Shown piece after piece: positions 1 through 12,849 of a stretch of 64,000 nt of DNA. Within the stretch, counting starts at the first letter, position 1; each line of letters begins with the position of its first letter. Both the position numbers and the translations under genes were made by a program. Location: positions 26,039-90,038 of the forward strand of contig SNVD02014114.1 in NCBI GenBank assembly GCA_013180625.2, read 5' to 3'. This stretch comes from Boswellia sacra. Lineage: Eukaryota; Streptophyta; Magnoliopsida; Sapindales; Burseraceae. A model generated the notes under the pieces. The model saw only the letters and a program-made list of their open reading frames with translations. It had not been told where the DNA came from and searched no databases.

Positions 1-3000
1 ACTACCATTGTGCTTTTAGTGTGCAAAAGCCCGACTGGTATAGGCTGTTCATTCATTATTGTGACCCTTTTTTTTTATTTTTATTTGTGTGAATTTGTTT
101 ATACGGGGTAAGATTTGATGCAGTGGTCTTTGCATCATGGGAAATCTTCACGTTTTATATGGCATTATATCTCTTTTCAGGTTACCTCGAGCTTTGGAAA
201 TGTGTTCACTAGAGCGTTCAATGCAGGGGCTTTGTTTTTATGTGTTCGACGAAAACACAGATTGGAAATTGAGAAGTAGAATACGACAGACATATTATTG
301 TGTGTTTTTTAGATTTTGTTTCGGGTTTAAAGAAAAAAATATTATGAAAACAACGTAAATTTATTTGATTTCATGATAAATATTTGATAAAATAACAAAA
401 TGATTAAAAATAAAGAGTAGTTTAAAATGTGTTCAAATATTGACACCGGAAAACTGTAGTATGTTTTGAAGGCTTTATGATTTTATTACGAATCATTTTC
501 GTATTATATTCAACTGTAGTTGGACATTATATAATTTCTGAGATATTAATATGCAAGTTTTGACATTTGATTTATCTAAGTAATCACTTTTTATGAAATA
601 CTGCTGTAATGATTGGGAAATCATCTAGAAGAAATCGTAGGTGGAGTACTCAGATGGCGAACTTAATTTTTAATGAGTATTCCAATAATTTAAGAAAACT
701 ATTGTGGTATCAATTGGAGAACGAGTCCAATCCGAACTAAGTTATTGTATGCAAGTGGGGAAATGAGTGCCTACAAAGAGTAACTAATTAAAGAGGAAGA
801 GGAGCAAGAATTGGATGCGAGGAAAAGCGACCTAAGAAGGCTAACACAATCGAGCAATTGTTAGATCACAAAATGAAATAAGGCAATAATTGGAAAGTCA
901 GTATCTCAATTATTTAATCCACTAACTTTTAGATCTAAATTAACTTCAGTTATTTCTTTTGCATATTTTATAACTTTCATATCGCAAAGTTTTAATCATT
1001 AATTTTTAAAATCTGAATTGTCATGGTTTGTGGTCATTGATAATTATCACGTCATCTGATTCATTTTATCTACCAAAAAATATGTAATTATAAATAATTA
1101 ATAATCCCCGCTCACTAATGTGGTGTCCTATTTGATCAATCCCTATATCCTTGCTTATAGGATCTCGTATCTACTACTAAGCTAAATGAAATGATGTTCA
1201 CGTTTGGATCCTTTATATTTCATAATATTGCTACATAATAAAGTTAGGATGCAAAGTTCGTATCTCAACTGATGTAATAAGTGACATGGTAATATCTTGT
1301 CATTTGTCGCATCACCAAGGGTAATTAATTTTTAATTTTTTCAATGTTTATCATTTATATGTGATTTATCTATCTATTGTCTTTCCCCTAAATTAAGGAT
1401 TTTCTTCCCTTTATCGTTATTAAATTAAAATTATTTAATAATTTAATTAAAGTGAATGATGTGGTTGGTCATAAGATATTATCATATAATTAGGCTAAGG
1501 TCGGGGCGAAATTTTTTGCCTAGACCATGGGGCTAGGGTTTGGGGTCGGAGACTCAAAAATTGAACCCATAATATGCTTGGATCTGAATAGGATTACGCA
1601 AAATTAAGTTCATATCCCTTTGTTGCCACTATTTTGCTATAACGTCTCAATTAAATTTAAGCCCATTATCCATTTTTCTAAGATAGCCCAACTGTCAAAT
1701 AGCCCAAGGCCCCAAGCCCAGCTCAACCCTTGCCTAAATTGGTCATTTGAATTTTGATGTCAACGAAATTGAAATTTTGGAAACCCCAATGTGTTTGTTT
1801 GTATTTTTAAAAAACAATTTTTTAAAAATGCACTCTTTGAAATGCATTCAAATCAATATTAGCAACATATCATTTTCAAAATTAAAAAAAAAATTAAAAC
1901 TATCTACACACAACATATTATTTCTAATTTTTTTTTTTAAAAAAACCTCCAAATACACAAACAAGCTCTAAATTCCTAATTGAATTTCGATGTCCATCTC
2001 TTCTCTTTGCTTTCCTCTACAGCCGCCTACATTGGTGCATGTTCTGATTGTTTCACTTTCCTAAAATAAATTGAATTTTGGTCATTTCTTTGTTTCTTTT
2101 GCACTTATGTTCTAGCTTTCTATCTCTCTTTAATTATCATTGGTTTCATAATATATAATCATCGATTCATTATCAACAACTTATCATTTGTCAAAAATAT
2201 CTCCAATTAAAAAAATTTTAAAAAAATTACAATGAAATGTTTATTAAAATAAACATAGGAAGTATAGATTAAAAAACCCAAATTAATAACAAAATTTTTA
2301 TTTTATTATATAAAATAACTAAAAAATAATTAAGAATTAAACTTTTTGTTGTGTCTCAACTTTACAACAATACTAAAAAGATGATTTTACCCTTTACAAA
2401 GCAAACCAATTACAAAAATACTTTATTTATGAAAAATCCAGAATATCCTTAACTGTTATGAGACTTCTGTCTGGGTTGTGGAGAGCTAGTCCATGTCACC
2501 TTGAAACCACCGATAGATTAGGAAGAGCTATGTTGTAGATATATGATAGCAAGCCGCATAAGGAAACAGATTGAGGCTTCTGGATGAGATGTAGCAGTGG
2601 CAACAAATAGCAAATATGAGAGATGGTAATACCGATTAGACTATAATAATGCTTATGGAATTGATTTGCTGAAATAATGGTTTGTATGTTACTATGTGGA
2701 TGTCGTTCTAGAGAAATAAAAAAATGACTATGATTGCCCATTTGATCTGAAATTCGAGGATAGCGATTTGAAAGTATTATGTAGATTGATGATGTGATTG
2801 AAATAGTTGGGACACAATTAATCATACAAAGGATAGAAATACATAATGGTTACGACCGATGACAACAAACTGTGTGATGATTTTATGCAGATTTTGAACA
2901 TAAATGACTATATTTAGACTGTACTTGATGAAAATCATGCTTGACAAGTGTTTTTGGATAGTGTTTTGATCATAAAAGACACGAACAATGTTGCATGTGG

Positions 3001-4400
3001 TCTCAATGATCAAAGAATGTGTTCGAGATATGGATTTAGATGTATGAGAGAATGAGGATGATTGTTGAGTATTAATGGGAATGTGTTTTTAGGCTCTGGC
3101 ATGTGTTCTTTATGATTTTATGAAATATGCATGAAAGCTTTATATGGCTAAAGTATAAGAATTACAATTGATGTCAACTAGAGTAAGGTATAAGATAAAA
3201 AGAGATAATGTTTGTAATTATCTCTAATTATCCTAATAAAATTATGAGATAAATGCTTAGGATAAAGTTTAAGGATATTTATCTAAGATAACTAATTAAA
3301 TAAACTATAAGGATAATTTTACGATAAATAATAAATAAAATATAAGGATAATTCTAGGATAAATCTAAGCAACTTTTACCATCTTTCCCTCACCCTTAAC
3401 CTCAAGTGTAATTTACCGAAACACCCCCTAAGTGGACCTTAGCTTTAACACGTTGGGCTGAATGAGCCTCATATTTCTTGTTTATGCCAACCAATTGAGC
3501 TGGATGCCATGCCCATGGACTTAGTACTAATTGTGCAGGTTTAGAGTTCAAATTTAGATTCAGCCTATGGGGCCTACGTAGGCTGAACCCATAGGGCTTG
3601 AGCCAAAATCGAGTATTAATATTGAACCCTCTAATTGGGTAGGCCATGCAGAATGTTGAGATGGGCCATGCAATTGCAAAGATGACTATCTGTATTTGAA
3701 TCTGGCTGATCATGTTTAGCTCTTTTGTCTTCCTGCAATAGTAAAGATTTTCACCTGATTATACATGCCTCAATTTTTGAGCTCCGATGATGATGCAGAT
3801 CTTCGTTTTTATTTTATGTCTAGTGCCTTGTCTGTAATTATTTGGAATAATGGGTTTTGACTTCTACATGCTTCTGAATTGGGCTAAGCTTGAATCAAGT
3901 TGCTAAATTTTTTATTTAGACTTGGCTTGAGTTTTCCGTTGGCTTCATGTTCTAAAGTCCGCCTGAGTTTTTTTTGGATGGGATGGGCTGAATTGAAGGC
4001 CTTTGTTTCTCTAGATCTATTTAAATAATTTCATATGGAGTTGGCCTTGCTTTGTGGGCTTTGCAAATGATAGGCATTGTTGAGAAGAATGCAAGGTTTA
4101 TAACCCTTTCCATGAGATTTAACCCGTTAAGCCTATTAAATTTGCTTCCCAATTTGACTTTAACTCTTCATATATCTCCTTCTTGAATTTGAATGTTCAA
4201 TTCCTCCTTGAATTTTGAACTTCCAACATGATTTTCCCTACGATTGTTACTCTCCCAAGAACACTTTAAATGCTACTTCATCCCAAATTTACTACACCTA
4301 TGAATTTCGAACTCAAAATCTATTTTTTTGCCTTTGTTGTTGAATCTGCTGTTGGTAAGAACTTTTAGTTTGTGCTTAGTCATGATTAATCTCTTGGTTC
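1..4400. other. AT-rich anonymous DNA, no supported gene
   Basis: I see no gene I can support here. Short open frames occur (for example 137-358 and 2496-3013), but none shows a recognisable domain, codon bias or start context. 1080-1480 and 3180-3370 are strongly AT-rich with near-repeated short words. 3400-4060 has several GGGCT-rich words of the sort found in degraded retroelements, but I could not assign it to a family. It shares no obvious sequence with the LTR elements further on. Confidence 0.5.
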
Positions 4401-4416
4401 TTATCTCTCAGATCAT

Positions 4417-5900
4417 TTGACTCTTCTATTGGCTTTGTGTTTTAGTGTTTTGAAGTTGTTTCGTTTTCAATCAATTTTGAATTTTATGAAACCTCTTTCT
4501 GTGAAACCCTTTCATGGTGAATCTGTAGACTATTCTCTGTGGCTGCATGAATTTTTTACTTCTTTACCAAATCTGTATGTGAAGCTTACTTCTCCCTTCA
4601 CTTTAGTTACTGGCAATAAATCTAAAATTCTTGGTGTCAAAGGCACAAAGTATACTATTTCTCATGCTCAGGGTAGCGCAAAAGCTCGTGGTCCTGATGT
4701 TTCTTCTTGTCCAAAAGCTTCTATTAGAGTAGTTAAGAAAGAAAAGACTACTTCTAAAAAGTCTATGGTTGGTTCCTCCAAAGGTAAGAAGATTAGAACT
4801 TCTGGAGCACCAATTTACAAGAGCTCACATTTGCAAAACTGTTATTCTTCAATAATCAGTTTTGAACATGTTAATCTCGGTGACCCTAATTTTGGGAAAT
4901 CTTCTTCTAAAGACAATTTTATATCCTCTTTTAAAGCTGAGAGTGGACATTAGATTACTCAAGTATGTTTCTATTATTTGTATACTATTTTTATTTGATT
5001 TTGCATTTGTTTTCATTGAAAAATGTTTGTAGGGCCAACTTGAGCATGCCATGTCTGAAGAAGACAAATAGGATACTAACAACGGAGCGTATGACAATGA
5101 TTTAGTTCTTAGGAGTCCTATAAAACAGAGGAAATTAAGACTACAAAAAGGAAAAGAGAAGCCCTTGAGGAAGAAGAATCTGAAACAAAGAAGGGTAAAT
5201 TTGCTGTTAAACTGAAGATTCCCAAGGTTTAAGTCACAAGTCCTCTAAAACTTTTCTCTGGTAAGTATTCTATATTGTCTTGTTTTCTATACTTGTATTA
5301 CTCCTCTGTAGGCTCTATTTGTAGCTCTTAGTATTGTTCAACAAACACTTGAGGAGTATTAGGCTTCTTATGAGGACAAAGATCCTGTTTATGTTCCTTT
5401 TGATATTATATATAAGCCTTTTGCTGTTAAGGCTCCTTTTCAAAGGCTGGATATTCTTGTTGACTTGATCCCCTTTTTGAACAGTTTTGAGAATAAATAT
5501 GCAAGTATTCTAGATGGATTTACTATTTCAAAGAGATGGAAAGAAATAGGAGTGACCCTTTTAGGTTGTGTTTTGAAAGGTATGGCTAGTATTTCATTTG
5601 ATAATTTGAGTTTTAGTGACTTACTTTCTTGGAGAGTTGTTGGTAAGGATTTGCTGCAGACACAATTAGATGTTGGTTTTCTTATAAGGTGTATTGGTGA
5701 GTTGGCCAAGGCCTTCTATGTACTACATCACAAGAATGACAAACTTCTTCAAGTAACCTCTCAGTTAAGTTCTGCTTAAAATAACCTTGTTGTCCTTTAG
5801 GCTCAATATACGGATTTGCAAAAGCAAATGGAGACTCTACAGAAGAAAATATTTGACCTAGAACAGGAGAACACTTCTTTGGCTACTTTGTATGCCTAGA
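4417..5900 (+). pseudogene. unrecognised multi-exon gene remnant with C-terminal coiled coil
   Basis: A chain of plus-strand coding-like segments: 4417-4953 (178 codons, lysine- and serine-rich in its second half), a lysine-rich stretch around 5035-5260 opened by a TTGTAG acceptor-like site, and 5310-5900, also after a CTGTAG acceptor-like site. The last segment reads as a globular stretch rich in Leu, Phe and Asp, followed at about 5815-5895 by a Glu/Gln/Leu-rich heptad-like coiled coil. In-frame stops interrupt it (for example near 5360, 5777 and 5800). I do not recognise the family. A remote relation to the C-terminal part of plant-mobile-domain proteins is possible, but I cannot demonstrate it. 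It looks decayed, with no promoter I can name. Confidence 0.3.
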
Positions 5901-6018
5901 TGTCTTGGTGATAGTCACTAAAGCTTGGAAAGGTTGTCGTGTTGATGATGGACTTTCTTAAATGCTTATGTTGCCTGATTTTTGCATTTTTGCTAGACAT
6001 TTTTGCTAGACATGTTTT

Positions 6019-6663
6019 TTGACTTCCGATCTTTCCAGATTGGAGTATACGAGGGTATGTGTTCTTCTTGATGCAAAGCGCCCTCCGATCCAGAACTTTG
6101 AGTTCAAGTGCAAACTCTCTCCTGAGCCCATCCAAATTGAAGTCGAATATGAGTGGATTCCAAAACGTTGCTCCAAATGTCGCAGGTTTGGTCACCGTTG
6201 TCCGGAATTGGCAAAGACTCCAGTCCAGGATAAGATTGAGGCTAGCACCTCTGATAGCACCCCTTCTGATGATGCCCCCTTGAATTCGGGTAAGGTTACG
6301 ACTGATGTCGCTGAGAGTTCCAAAGTTGTTGCTATTCCAGCAGATTCTTTTGTGCAAGTTGTGCCTCCTAAGGCTGCTACAGTTTTGAGCACAGAGTCAG
6401 TCTCAGAATCTGACTCTCTATCTCCTTTTGCGACCGACCAAGGTAAGCTTTTGGGTACTATCCATTACTCAACCAATCGCGAGGCATCTGTTTCGTCAGG
6501 GCGGATAAACACAGGACAACCTCTTGAGACTTCTTCCTCCCGTTTTGAGCTTTTGAATAGGCTGAGTGATGAGGACCAATCTGATAGGATTGATCATACT
6601 CATACGGACACCCCAGCTACCCCGGTAAAGAAGGGTAAGAAGAAGAAAAACAAGAACGGCTGA
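6019..6663 (+). CDS. LINE ORF1-type zinc-knuckle protein, C-terminal part
   Basis: 214-codon open frame. Residues 1-60 match in pattern the end of the DUF4283 domain and the adjoining zinc knuckle of plant L1 ORF1 proteins: a VxVLLDAxxPP segment, then EVEYEWIPKRCSKCRRFGH, where CxxC, His and a later Cys form the knuckle. The rest is a low-complexity Ser/Thr/Asp/Pro-rich linker, ending in a lysine-rich tail (KKGKKKKNK). ORF1 proteins bind LINE RNA and form the ribonucleoprotein for target-primed reverse transcription. The N-terminal half of DUF4283 is missing, so this is a truncated protein. The annotated ATG is simply the first Met in the surviving frame and need not be a true start. The frame has no internal stop, so the copy is not very old. 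Confidence 0.6.
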   Translation: MTSDLSRLEYTRVCVLLDAKRPPIQNFEFKCKLSPEPIQIEVEYEWIPKRCSKCRRFGHRCPELAKTPVQDKIEASTSDSTPSDDAPLNSGKVTTDVAESSKVVAIPADSFVQVVPPKAATVLSTESVSESDSLSPFATDQGKLLGTIHYSTNREASVSSGRINTGQPLETSSSRFELLNRLSDEDQSDRIDHTHTDTPATPVKKGKKKKNKNG

Positions 6664-6901
6664 AGCTCTTGTAATTTTATGATTTAAACCTTTCGTGGCC
6701 ATTTATCATTTATGTTGTTAAGGCCGTTTATGGCCTTTTTACTTTGTTTTAGGCCGCTTGTGGTCTATATTTTTTGATCTTTTGTTGGATTGTGTGTTTG
6801 GACTTTACGTCCTTCTTGTAATTCTTGGGGTATGCCCCTCGGATTTTTGTACATTTTAATTTTTTTGGATTTATATTACTAAGTAACTTTTCCAAAAAAA
6901 A
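6021..6901 (+). mobile_element. short LINE-derived insertion (ORF1 part plus 3' tail, no RT)
   Basis: The segment opens directly into an ORF1-type zinc-knuckle ORF, continues through a 3' UTR with plant L1-like text (repeated GGCCNNTTNTGG words, then ATATTACTAAGTAAC), and ends in nine A residues at 6894-6902. ATGTTTTT occurs just before the start (6012-6019) and again right after the A tail (6902-6909), which fits a target-site duplication. An ordinary L1 copy should have ORF2 (endonuclease/RT) before the 3' UTR. Its absence makes this an internally deleted or ORF1-only non-autonomous derivative. The 5' boundary is inferred from the repeat only. Confidence 0.5.
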
Positions 6902-7189
6902 ATGTTTTTGTTTTTTGGTGCTAAGATACTATTTTGCACTATATACTATTTTGAATTTTGTTTGGATTGGATAACTATTTTGAATCAAATATTAAGCAAT
7001 ATTTGACTTTATTATATCTTTAATTGCTTAAAATAATTAAAATGAAAAAGTGTGGACATCACTTATTAATTTTTTTTTGGTAAAGCTACTCAACAGAAAT
7101 AAAGTTTCAACCCCTTGCCATTAATAGGATTTGTTAGATCTTTTCCTTTTGTACCTATCAAAAGAAAATATTCGCTATCATAGGCTTTC

Positions 7190-8194
7190 TTAATAATGAA
7201 GGGGCTAACCCATGATGGAGAAAACTTTGAAGGAGGAAGCATGTTTTTTCTAACTATGAACAAGGCTTTTATTCTGCCAGAGCACATAACCATGACACTA
7301 TGTCAAAGCCTTTTTCAAGACTTAAGAGAACGCAAACAAGTCATAGGCATGTTTGGAGAATGGAGTCACCACCTAATTCTATGTTGGAAAAATGGATGAT
7401 GACAATCCAATCCCTTGCTTTGGGTCCTAAACTACTTCATTCATTTAGAGATGGTTCAGGAAGTTGGGTAAGAGCCTTCATCTCGCCCGGATATAAATCA
7501 AACCTTCATTAGGAAATACGAAATATGAATACCTATACTTTGTTATACAGTCCACTTAAATTATTCTCTTTATGCACACATTATTCATTTTATCTTCTTT
7601 AAGATATGTAAGGTAATTTTCAATTAAGGCAGTTATATATTCTTATATAGAACAAGGTGAGGAGAATAGATTACAATTCTTTGCAAAAATGGGGGATGGG
7701 GTTAGGATTACAATAATTGCTATTCAACAATAAACAAAATTCTACTTCTAAACAGTCTAAAACATAGCATTCCTTCATACATAGCATATTCATGCATATT
7801 AAACATTCAAGTTGAGACTCAATAACTAGTGAATTCCTCACACCACTCAATAACTAGTGAATTCCTCACACCATATGTGAGTCTATTAAATGTTTATCAA
7901 GTCTCTTCATGGCTTATTCATACATTCAAAGTGATAGTTCCTCACCATCAAATGTGTGTCTATTACCACTTCATGGCATCATATACTCATTCATTTATAC
8001 ATGCATTTATAATAAATCAATCAAAACAAAGCCATAAACTAAAATCATGGCACTTCTATCTAATTTGATAATTCTATTATAGTAATTCTACCTCGCATGG
8101 CAATTCTAGCCTATTCATAGTAAATTCTAAATATGTCTATTCTTGCCTGGACATGGCATTTCTAGCCTAATCAAATCAATAGTAAGATACCTAC
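7190..8194. repeat. dispersed repeat D, copy 1, left part
   Basis: This stretch matches 13760-14470 at many points, in the same order: CACTATGTCAAAGCCT, a GGAGAATGGAGTC(A/G)CCACCTAA word, GAATTCCTCA, and a CCTCACCATCAA segment. It is a second copy of an unidentified repeat, probably a degraded retroelement, with no protein I can recognise. The minus-strand family C element begins at 8195, immediately after it, and the D sequence appears to resume at 12918, so that element seems to have landed inside D. Confidence 0.45.
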
Positions 8195-9602
8195 TGAGTC
8201 TTCTAGCAAGTATACTAGTCGCATCAGTAATAAAGTGATGAATAAGATATCGTTCCCACGAGGATTGATTCTAATTGAATTTGTTATTCGAAAGAAACAA
8301 TAAACCAAATAAGGGGGGTTTTGTTGAATGATTAACTAAATGAAATAAGAATGCAAATTAAGAATAACAAAACAGAAGTTGATTTGAATGAAAGATCAAT
8401 TAGAAAAATCTGGTTAAGGGATCATTCTCTGCCACAAGATATGAATTTGCTAATTAATTGTAGAATTGTCATCTAATTACACCATTGAAATTATCAACCG
8501 TAGATAATAACAAGCTCTGTTATCCCAATCTTTCCTTACTTTGTTGTTAAATAAAACAGGCTCTTTATTTAATCTCTATCCATTAAACAACCTAGAACAA
8601 GCTCTCTAAATTTAATTCAATGGATGCATTACGATAAGAAAGATAGGTTGATCTAAGCAATAAACACACAAGCTCGGATTATTTAACTTAGGTTGTATTC
8701 TCCAATTGCAATCTCTGATCACAATTTTGCTACTAAGGATTAGAAATTCAAGACAATTACGGATCAAGATTTCTAGTCTAGCAATAGACAACAACCAGAT
8801 TATATTCAGTTGGCCATTCGAAATACAATCCAGCAAGCAATCATAAGCATTAGATATAGGAAAATACAAGCAAATTCAATTAGAGAATTGGATAACAACT
8901 TCTTGCACAATCAACTTACAAAAACCATATCAGGGGCTTTGAAATCACCCTCAACCAATTCAGATTCAGTTACACATGTTTAAGAACGTGGTAAATACAA
9001 TACAACATGGAGACATTCCAGAAAATGAAAGGGAAGGGAAAAACTTAGCAAATTTGATGTAATTCTCTTTGGATTGTAGTTCTTCCTCTTTCCAAGCTTC
9101 CTTTCTCCTTCAAGAACTCCAGGAGATGAAAGAATTCCAGAGCTGCAGCCTCTACCACCTTCTCCCCTATTTCCAGTTATGAAAATAAAACCCTAAAATG
9201 TGTTTAAATACTCTGCTACAGTAACGTGCTACAGTGTCCCGTATTATACATGCTACAGTGATGTGTGGAATTACATTTCTACACTTCTCACACTGTTTTG
9301 ATTACAACTTTCGGTACACTGAATGGATTCATAAACCGTAAATTTCTCCAAAAAGTAGACTTCGAGAGCTTTTCAACGGTATATTATATTTCATCGGGTT
9401 CATTGTATATCAATACAATTAAATCCGAGAAGATGGTTGACTAGCAGAGGTGAAAATGAAGGGTTTTACTCCATTTTTGTGCAAGTTGCTCCAAAACTCC
9501 TACAAACATCAAAACCACACAAAAACATAAAAATACCAAGGAATATAGCAAAGAAACATGGACGAATTGATATGAAAATGATATATAAATAGACACTTAT
9601 CA
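8195..9602 (-). repeat. family C 3' LTR (minus strand)
   Basis: About 1408 bp, reverse complement of the LTRs at 48507-49914 and 56316-57727. The U3 end (TGATAAGTGTC on its own strand) is at 9602. The outer end reads TGAGTCTTCTAGCAAG on the plus strand, slightly different from the GCATCA end of the plus-strand copies. A polypurine tract flanks its inner side. Confidence 0.85.
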
Positions 9603-9617
9603 AATTCCCCCACACTT
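9603..9617 (-). other. polypurine tract of family C element
   Basis: On the element strand the sequence directly before the 3' LTR is AAGTGTGGGGGAATT, the plus-strand primer site. The plus-strand copy has the same sequence at 56301-56315. Confidence 0.8.
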
Positions 9618-11580
9618 AGACTTTGCTAGTCCTCGAGCAACTACGACAATATGAAATAAAACTAAACCGAAACAGAATCAACAAAAAATTAAAACACACA
9701 AATGCTTCATCTTGCAAATAGGCCTCAAAGATTGTACTTAATTATAACCCAAGGAAAACTTCAAAATAATGCACTTGATCAAGAATTTCATCTCAAGGAT
9801 TAGTTTCGCTTCATTTCAATTCCTCAAGTGTGTGTGTGTAGAGCCATTCTCACCTAATCACTTGTAACCCGGATGAGTTTATGCATAAAAATGAATCATA
9901 TTTAATATTGAAGATGTGTGTATAAATGAACTCCATAGGCTTGCTTTTCAAGTCACTCTCCACTAATGTAGACATGCACAACACCAAGGATCAAGTAGGA
10001 CTTTATTAAGCTTGTAACGTTTGGCTTGGGTGAAGGTATGATAAAGGATAATAATTTGGCTCAAATCACCCAAAAACACATAAATCATTCAAGACTATGT
10101 AGAGCTCAACCCTATAACACAACTTCATTTCAATTCACCAGGTTACTCCCGCAAACTTATTTAGAACACTCAATCTTTTTTTTTTTTTTTGCAGAAAACA
10201 AAAGAAAACTACACCCCCACACTTTGTTGTTTCATTCTTTTTAAGAAAACTTAAGGGTATAGATCTCTTATTCTTCTTCTTTTGTTCTTTTTGTTCTTTT
10301 TTTGTTCTTTTTTTTTATTACACTTCCCCTCCCCCACACTTAAACAACACATTGTCCTCAATGTGTAAGTACGTGGACGATAAGTACAGATTGGCTTTTT
10401 TTTTCTTTTTTTTTTTTTATAAACACAATAGAACTCACTTGCATTGCTCATGACACATCCCAACCTCCTCTAACTTCCCAAAACCCGAACATAGCTCAAA
10501 ATTTAATTGTGAATGATCTACATGCTCATAGGTAAGGGATAAACTGTTTGGAACAAATTCATTTGAGGTTAGGAAATCTTTTAGTGAGTTAACAAAGAAA
10601 AAGGCTTACAGAGGCTCAAAGGGGTAACTAGGGATCAATTTCAGTCAAGGTTGGCTATTAAGGCTCAAACGGTCCAAAGATGGCCTAAATCATTTCCCCA
10701 ATGTTGCACAGTCTAGGATTTCGCCTCGAGTGACCATCAAACAAGTTCTAGAATTCATTGAAATCTGAAGAAACATTTAAATTACATAAACTTTCTCTAA
10801 GTGAACAAATAACTCAGTGATAATAGCTCAGTGCTCAATGTTGCGCAAGGAATCAAAAGCAAAGCGAAAACCAATAAACATTTCAAGCACACAGATCCAT
10901 GCATCATTTATCATTTTCCAAGAGTTATTCTTAATTCAATCATTATCTTATCATCGACCCACAAAATGCAAGAAAAGAGGTACGTGGCGTTGTTACACCT
11001 GAGTCAAGATTGTATATTTCAACAATCCTTAGGACCAGTAGCCCGCAGACTTAAGGTTTCCAGCCTATATACCTTTATTATGAAAGAACAAAACAAGAAA
11101 CAAGACACTTCAAACAACATGAAATAAACAAACTCCAGATTTATTTAGAGAGAATGCGTTTCAAGAGTTAAAGAAACCCCATATTCTGCCATTCTCAGGT
11201 TTTTCCACAATGTTTTTTTTTCGAATCGAAACTGATAAAGACAAAAAGACACAACAACTCTAAATTACACAAAACTAAACTTACTCATAAAATAACAAAG
11301 TCCAATAAGCCAGCAAACAAAAACAAGTCAATTAGAATGGGTCTAAAAAGTTTAGAAGTTAGACTCCTTATTCAGCCATTATGGATTGAAGAAATCCAGA
11401 ATGCGTTTCAAGAGAACTTGAACTTTTTAAGCCACCACTCTAAAAGCTAAGATTAGAAAATATTACCTGGGGTGAAAGAAATAACCTGAAAAAAAAACTC
11501 AAAAGAAATGACATGAAAAATCTCAAATAAACACACTAAAAAGAAAGTAAACAAAAACGAAGCAAACCAATAGATAGAGA
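9618..11580 (-). other. 3' untranslated region of family C element (no ORF)
   Basis: About 2 kb between LOG and the polypurine tract without a credible gene. It contains an 18-20 bp dyad around 10349-10368 (element strand ACATTGAGGACAATGT), followed on the element strand by a second purine run (GTGTGGGGGAGGGGAAGTG, 10321-10337), and several T/A homopolymer runs. The region is collinear with 54348-56300 of the other family C copy. Confidence 0.7.
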
Positions 11581-12231
11581 TTACAGATGGAGCGTTAAAT
11601 CCAGTCTACGCCTTTTATTGCCTTCTCCAAACCAATCTATCCGAGCCGTTGTTGGATCAGACGAATAGACGAATTCTTGTAGTTTGTCAATTAACTCCCC
11701 TGCAGTTGAAGCTGTAACCAGGATTTGCCTCGCCGACGGTGAGATGAAATTTTTTTCTACAGCTTGATCAAGAAAAGACAACAAACCATCAAAAAAATTA
11801 TTGACATTTAACAAACCAATGGGTTTCCGATGGATGTTTAGCTGTGCCCAAGAGGTGATTTGAAATATCTCCTCTAATGTACCATAACCACCGGGCAAAG
11901 CTATAAATGCATCGGACTTAACAACCATATGTGCAATACGCTCATGCATGCTAGAAACCTGTAACTCTTCCCCGATTGTGTTGCCTACGATATCTCGTAC
12001 AGCTAATGGTTTAGGGATAATGCCGAGAACTTTGCTCCCTCCTAGGGATGCAGCTGTTGACACACACCCCATTAACCCAAGACTACCCCCTCCATAAATC
12101 AAATGAATACCCCTCGCAGCTAACGTCCTACCAAGATCAAGAGCTGCTGTTGTAAACTCTCAATCTTTACCAAATTGCGATCCACAAAATACGCAAATAT
12201 TTTGGAATCGCCGAATTGGTGTTTTCTCCAT
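11581..12231 (-). pseudogene. LOG-like: retrotransposon-borne LOG cytokinin phosphoribohydrolase, nonsense copy
   Basis: LOG enzymes cleave the ribose 5'-phosphate from cytokinin nucleotides, releasing the active free base in one step. This 217-codon frame, without introns, carries the family landmarks: CVFCGS-like N-terminus, the GGGSLGLMG phosphate-binding loop, and the LOG signature PGGYGTLEE (PGGxGTxxE) with the catalytic Glu. The start is the ATG at 12231-12229, which aligns with the starts of all other copies. Codon 24 (12162-12160) is TGA where the plus-strand family C copy has a Gly codon, so the product would be cut near the N-terminus. The rest of the frame is open. The Lys that usually follows the substrate-binding Arg in plant LOGs is Ile here. 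It lies downstream of the NABP ORF stub and of the hairpin repeats, in the env-like position of Athila elements. Confidence 0.88.
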
Positions 12232-12394
12232 TGCTAAAAGTGCTCTAAACTTGTGTAAGACAATGATGTACGTTAGGTATTATGCGATTCAAGTGCAATA
12301 CAGGTTATAAAATGACATTTCAAAATATGCAGCATGGATATATAACACACGTAAAACTCTCAAATTTGACACATGGGGACATAATTTCGGTGGG

Positions 12395-12625
12395 GGTTGC
12401 TCGATACAGATTTATCCCCCCAAGATTTGAAAAAAATGAGATATGCTTTTGGCGGGGTTTGACAAAACCTACACACTTGTCTTCCACGTGAAGCATGGAA
12501 AATGGAGATACACTTTCGGCGGGGGTTGACAAAACCGCCACACTTGTCTCCCACGTGAAGCATGAAAAGTAGAGATATACTTTCGGTGGAGGTTGACAAA
12601 ACCTCCACACTTGTCTCCCACGTGT
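12395..12625 (-). repeat. tandem 67-bp hairpin repeats between NABP and LOG
   Basis: Three imperfect units, reverse complement of those at 53321-53520. Each contains a G-rich/C-rich inverted repeat around TTTTGTCAA, a CCGAAAG word, and a CACGTG (G-box-like) palindrome followed by GAGACAA or AAGACAA. The units differ from each other mostly in the arms of the inverted repeat. Confidence 0.8.
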
Positions 12626-12849
12626 ACTTATGCCATAGGGTAGTCATATGGTTTGTCAAAAAGAAAACTTGAAATTAAAACAAACAAAATCAACAAACAA
12701 CAACAACACAAAAGCAACATTGATAATCAGATCAAACGAAACAAGAAAAAAAATTCGACAACAACAACACACATTCAAATATACAAGTAGTTGTGATTGT
12801 GGCTCACATCTTCCTCTGGTTTTACGTCCAGTAACGGCTGAAACGCCTT

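Noticed and set aside
1747..1971. 74-codon T/A-rich ORF
   Set aside because: Composition-driven, no motif, no supporting context.
10026..11127. Short ORFs in the family C 3' region
   Set aside because: The same DNA at 54799-55894 carries different indels and stops, and no domain is visible; non-coding.
12320..12659. ORFs across the 67-bp hairpin repeats
   Set aside because: They follow the tandem repeat in two frames and differ between copies; repeat artefacts.
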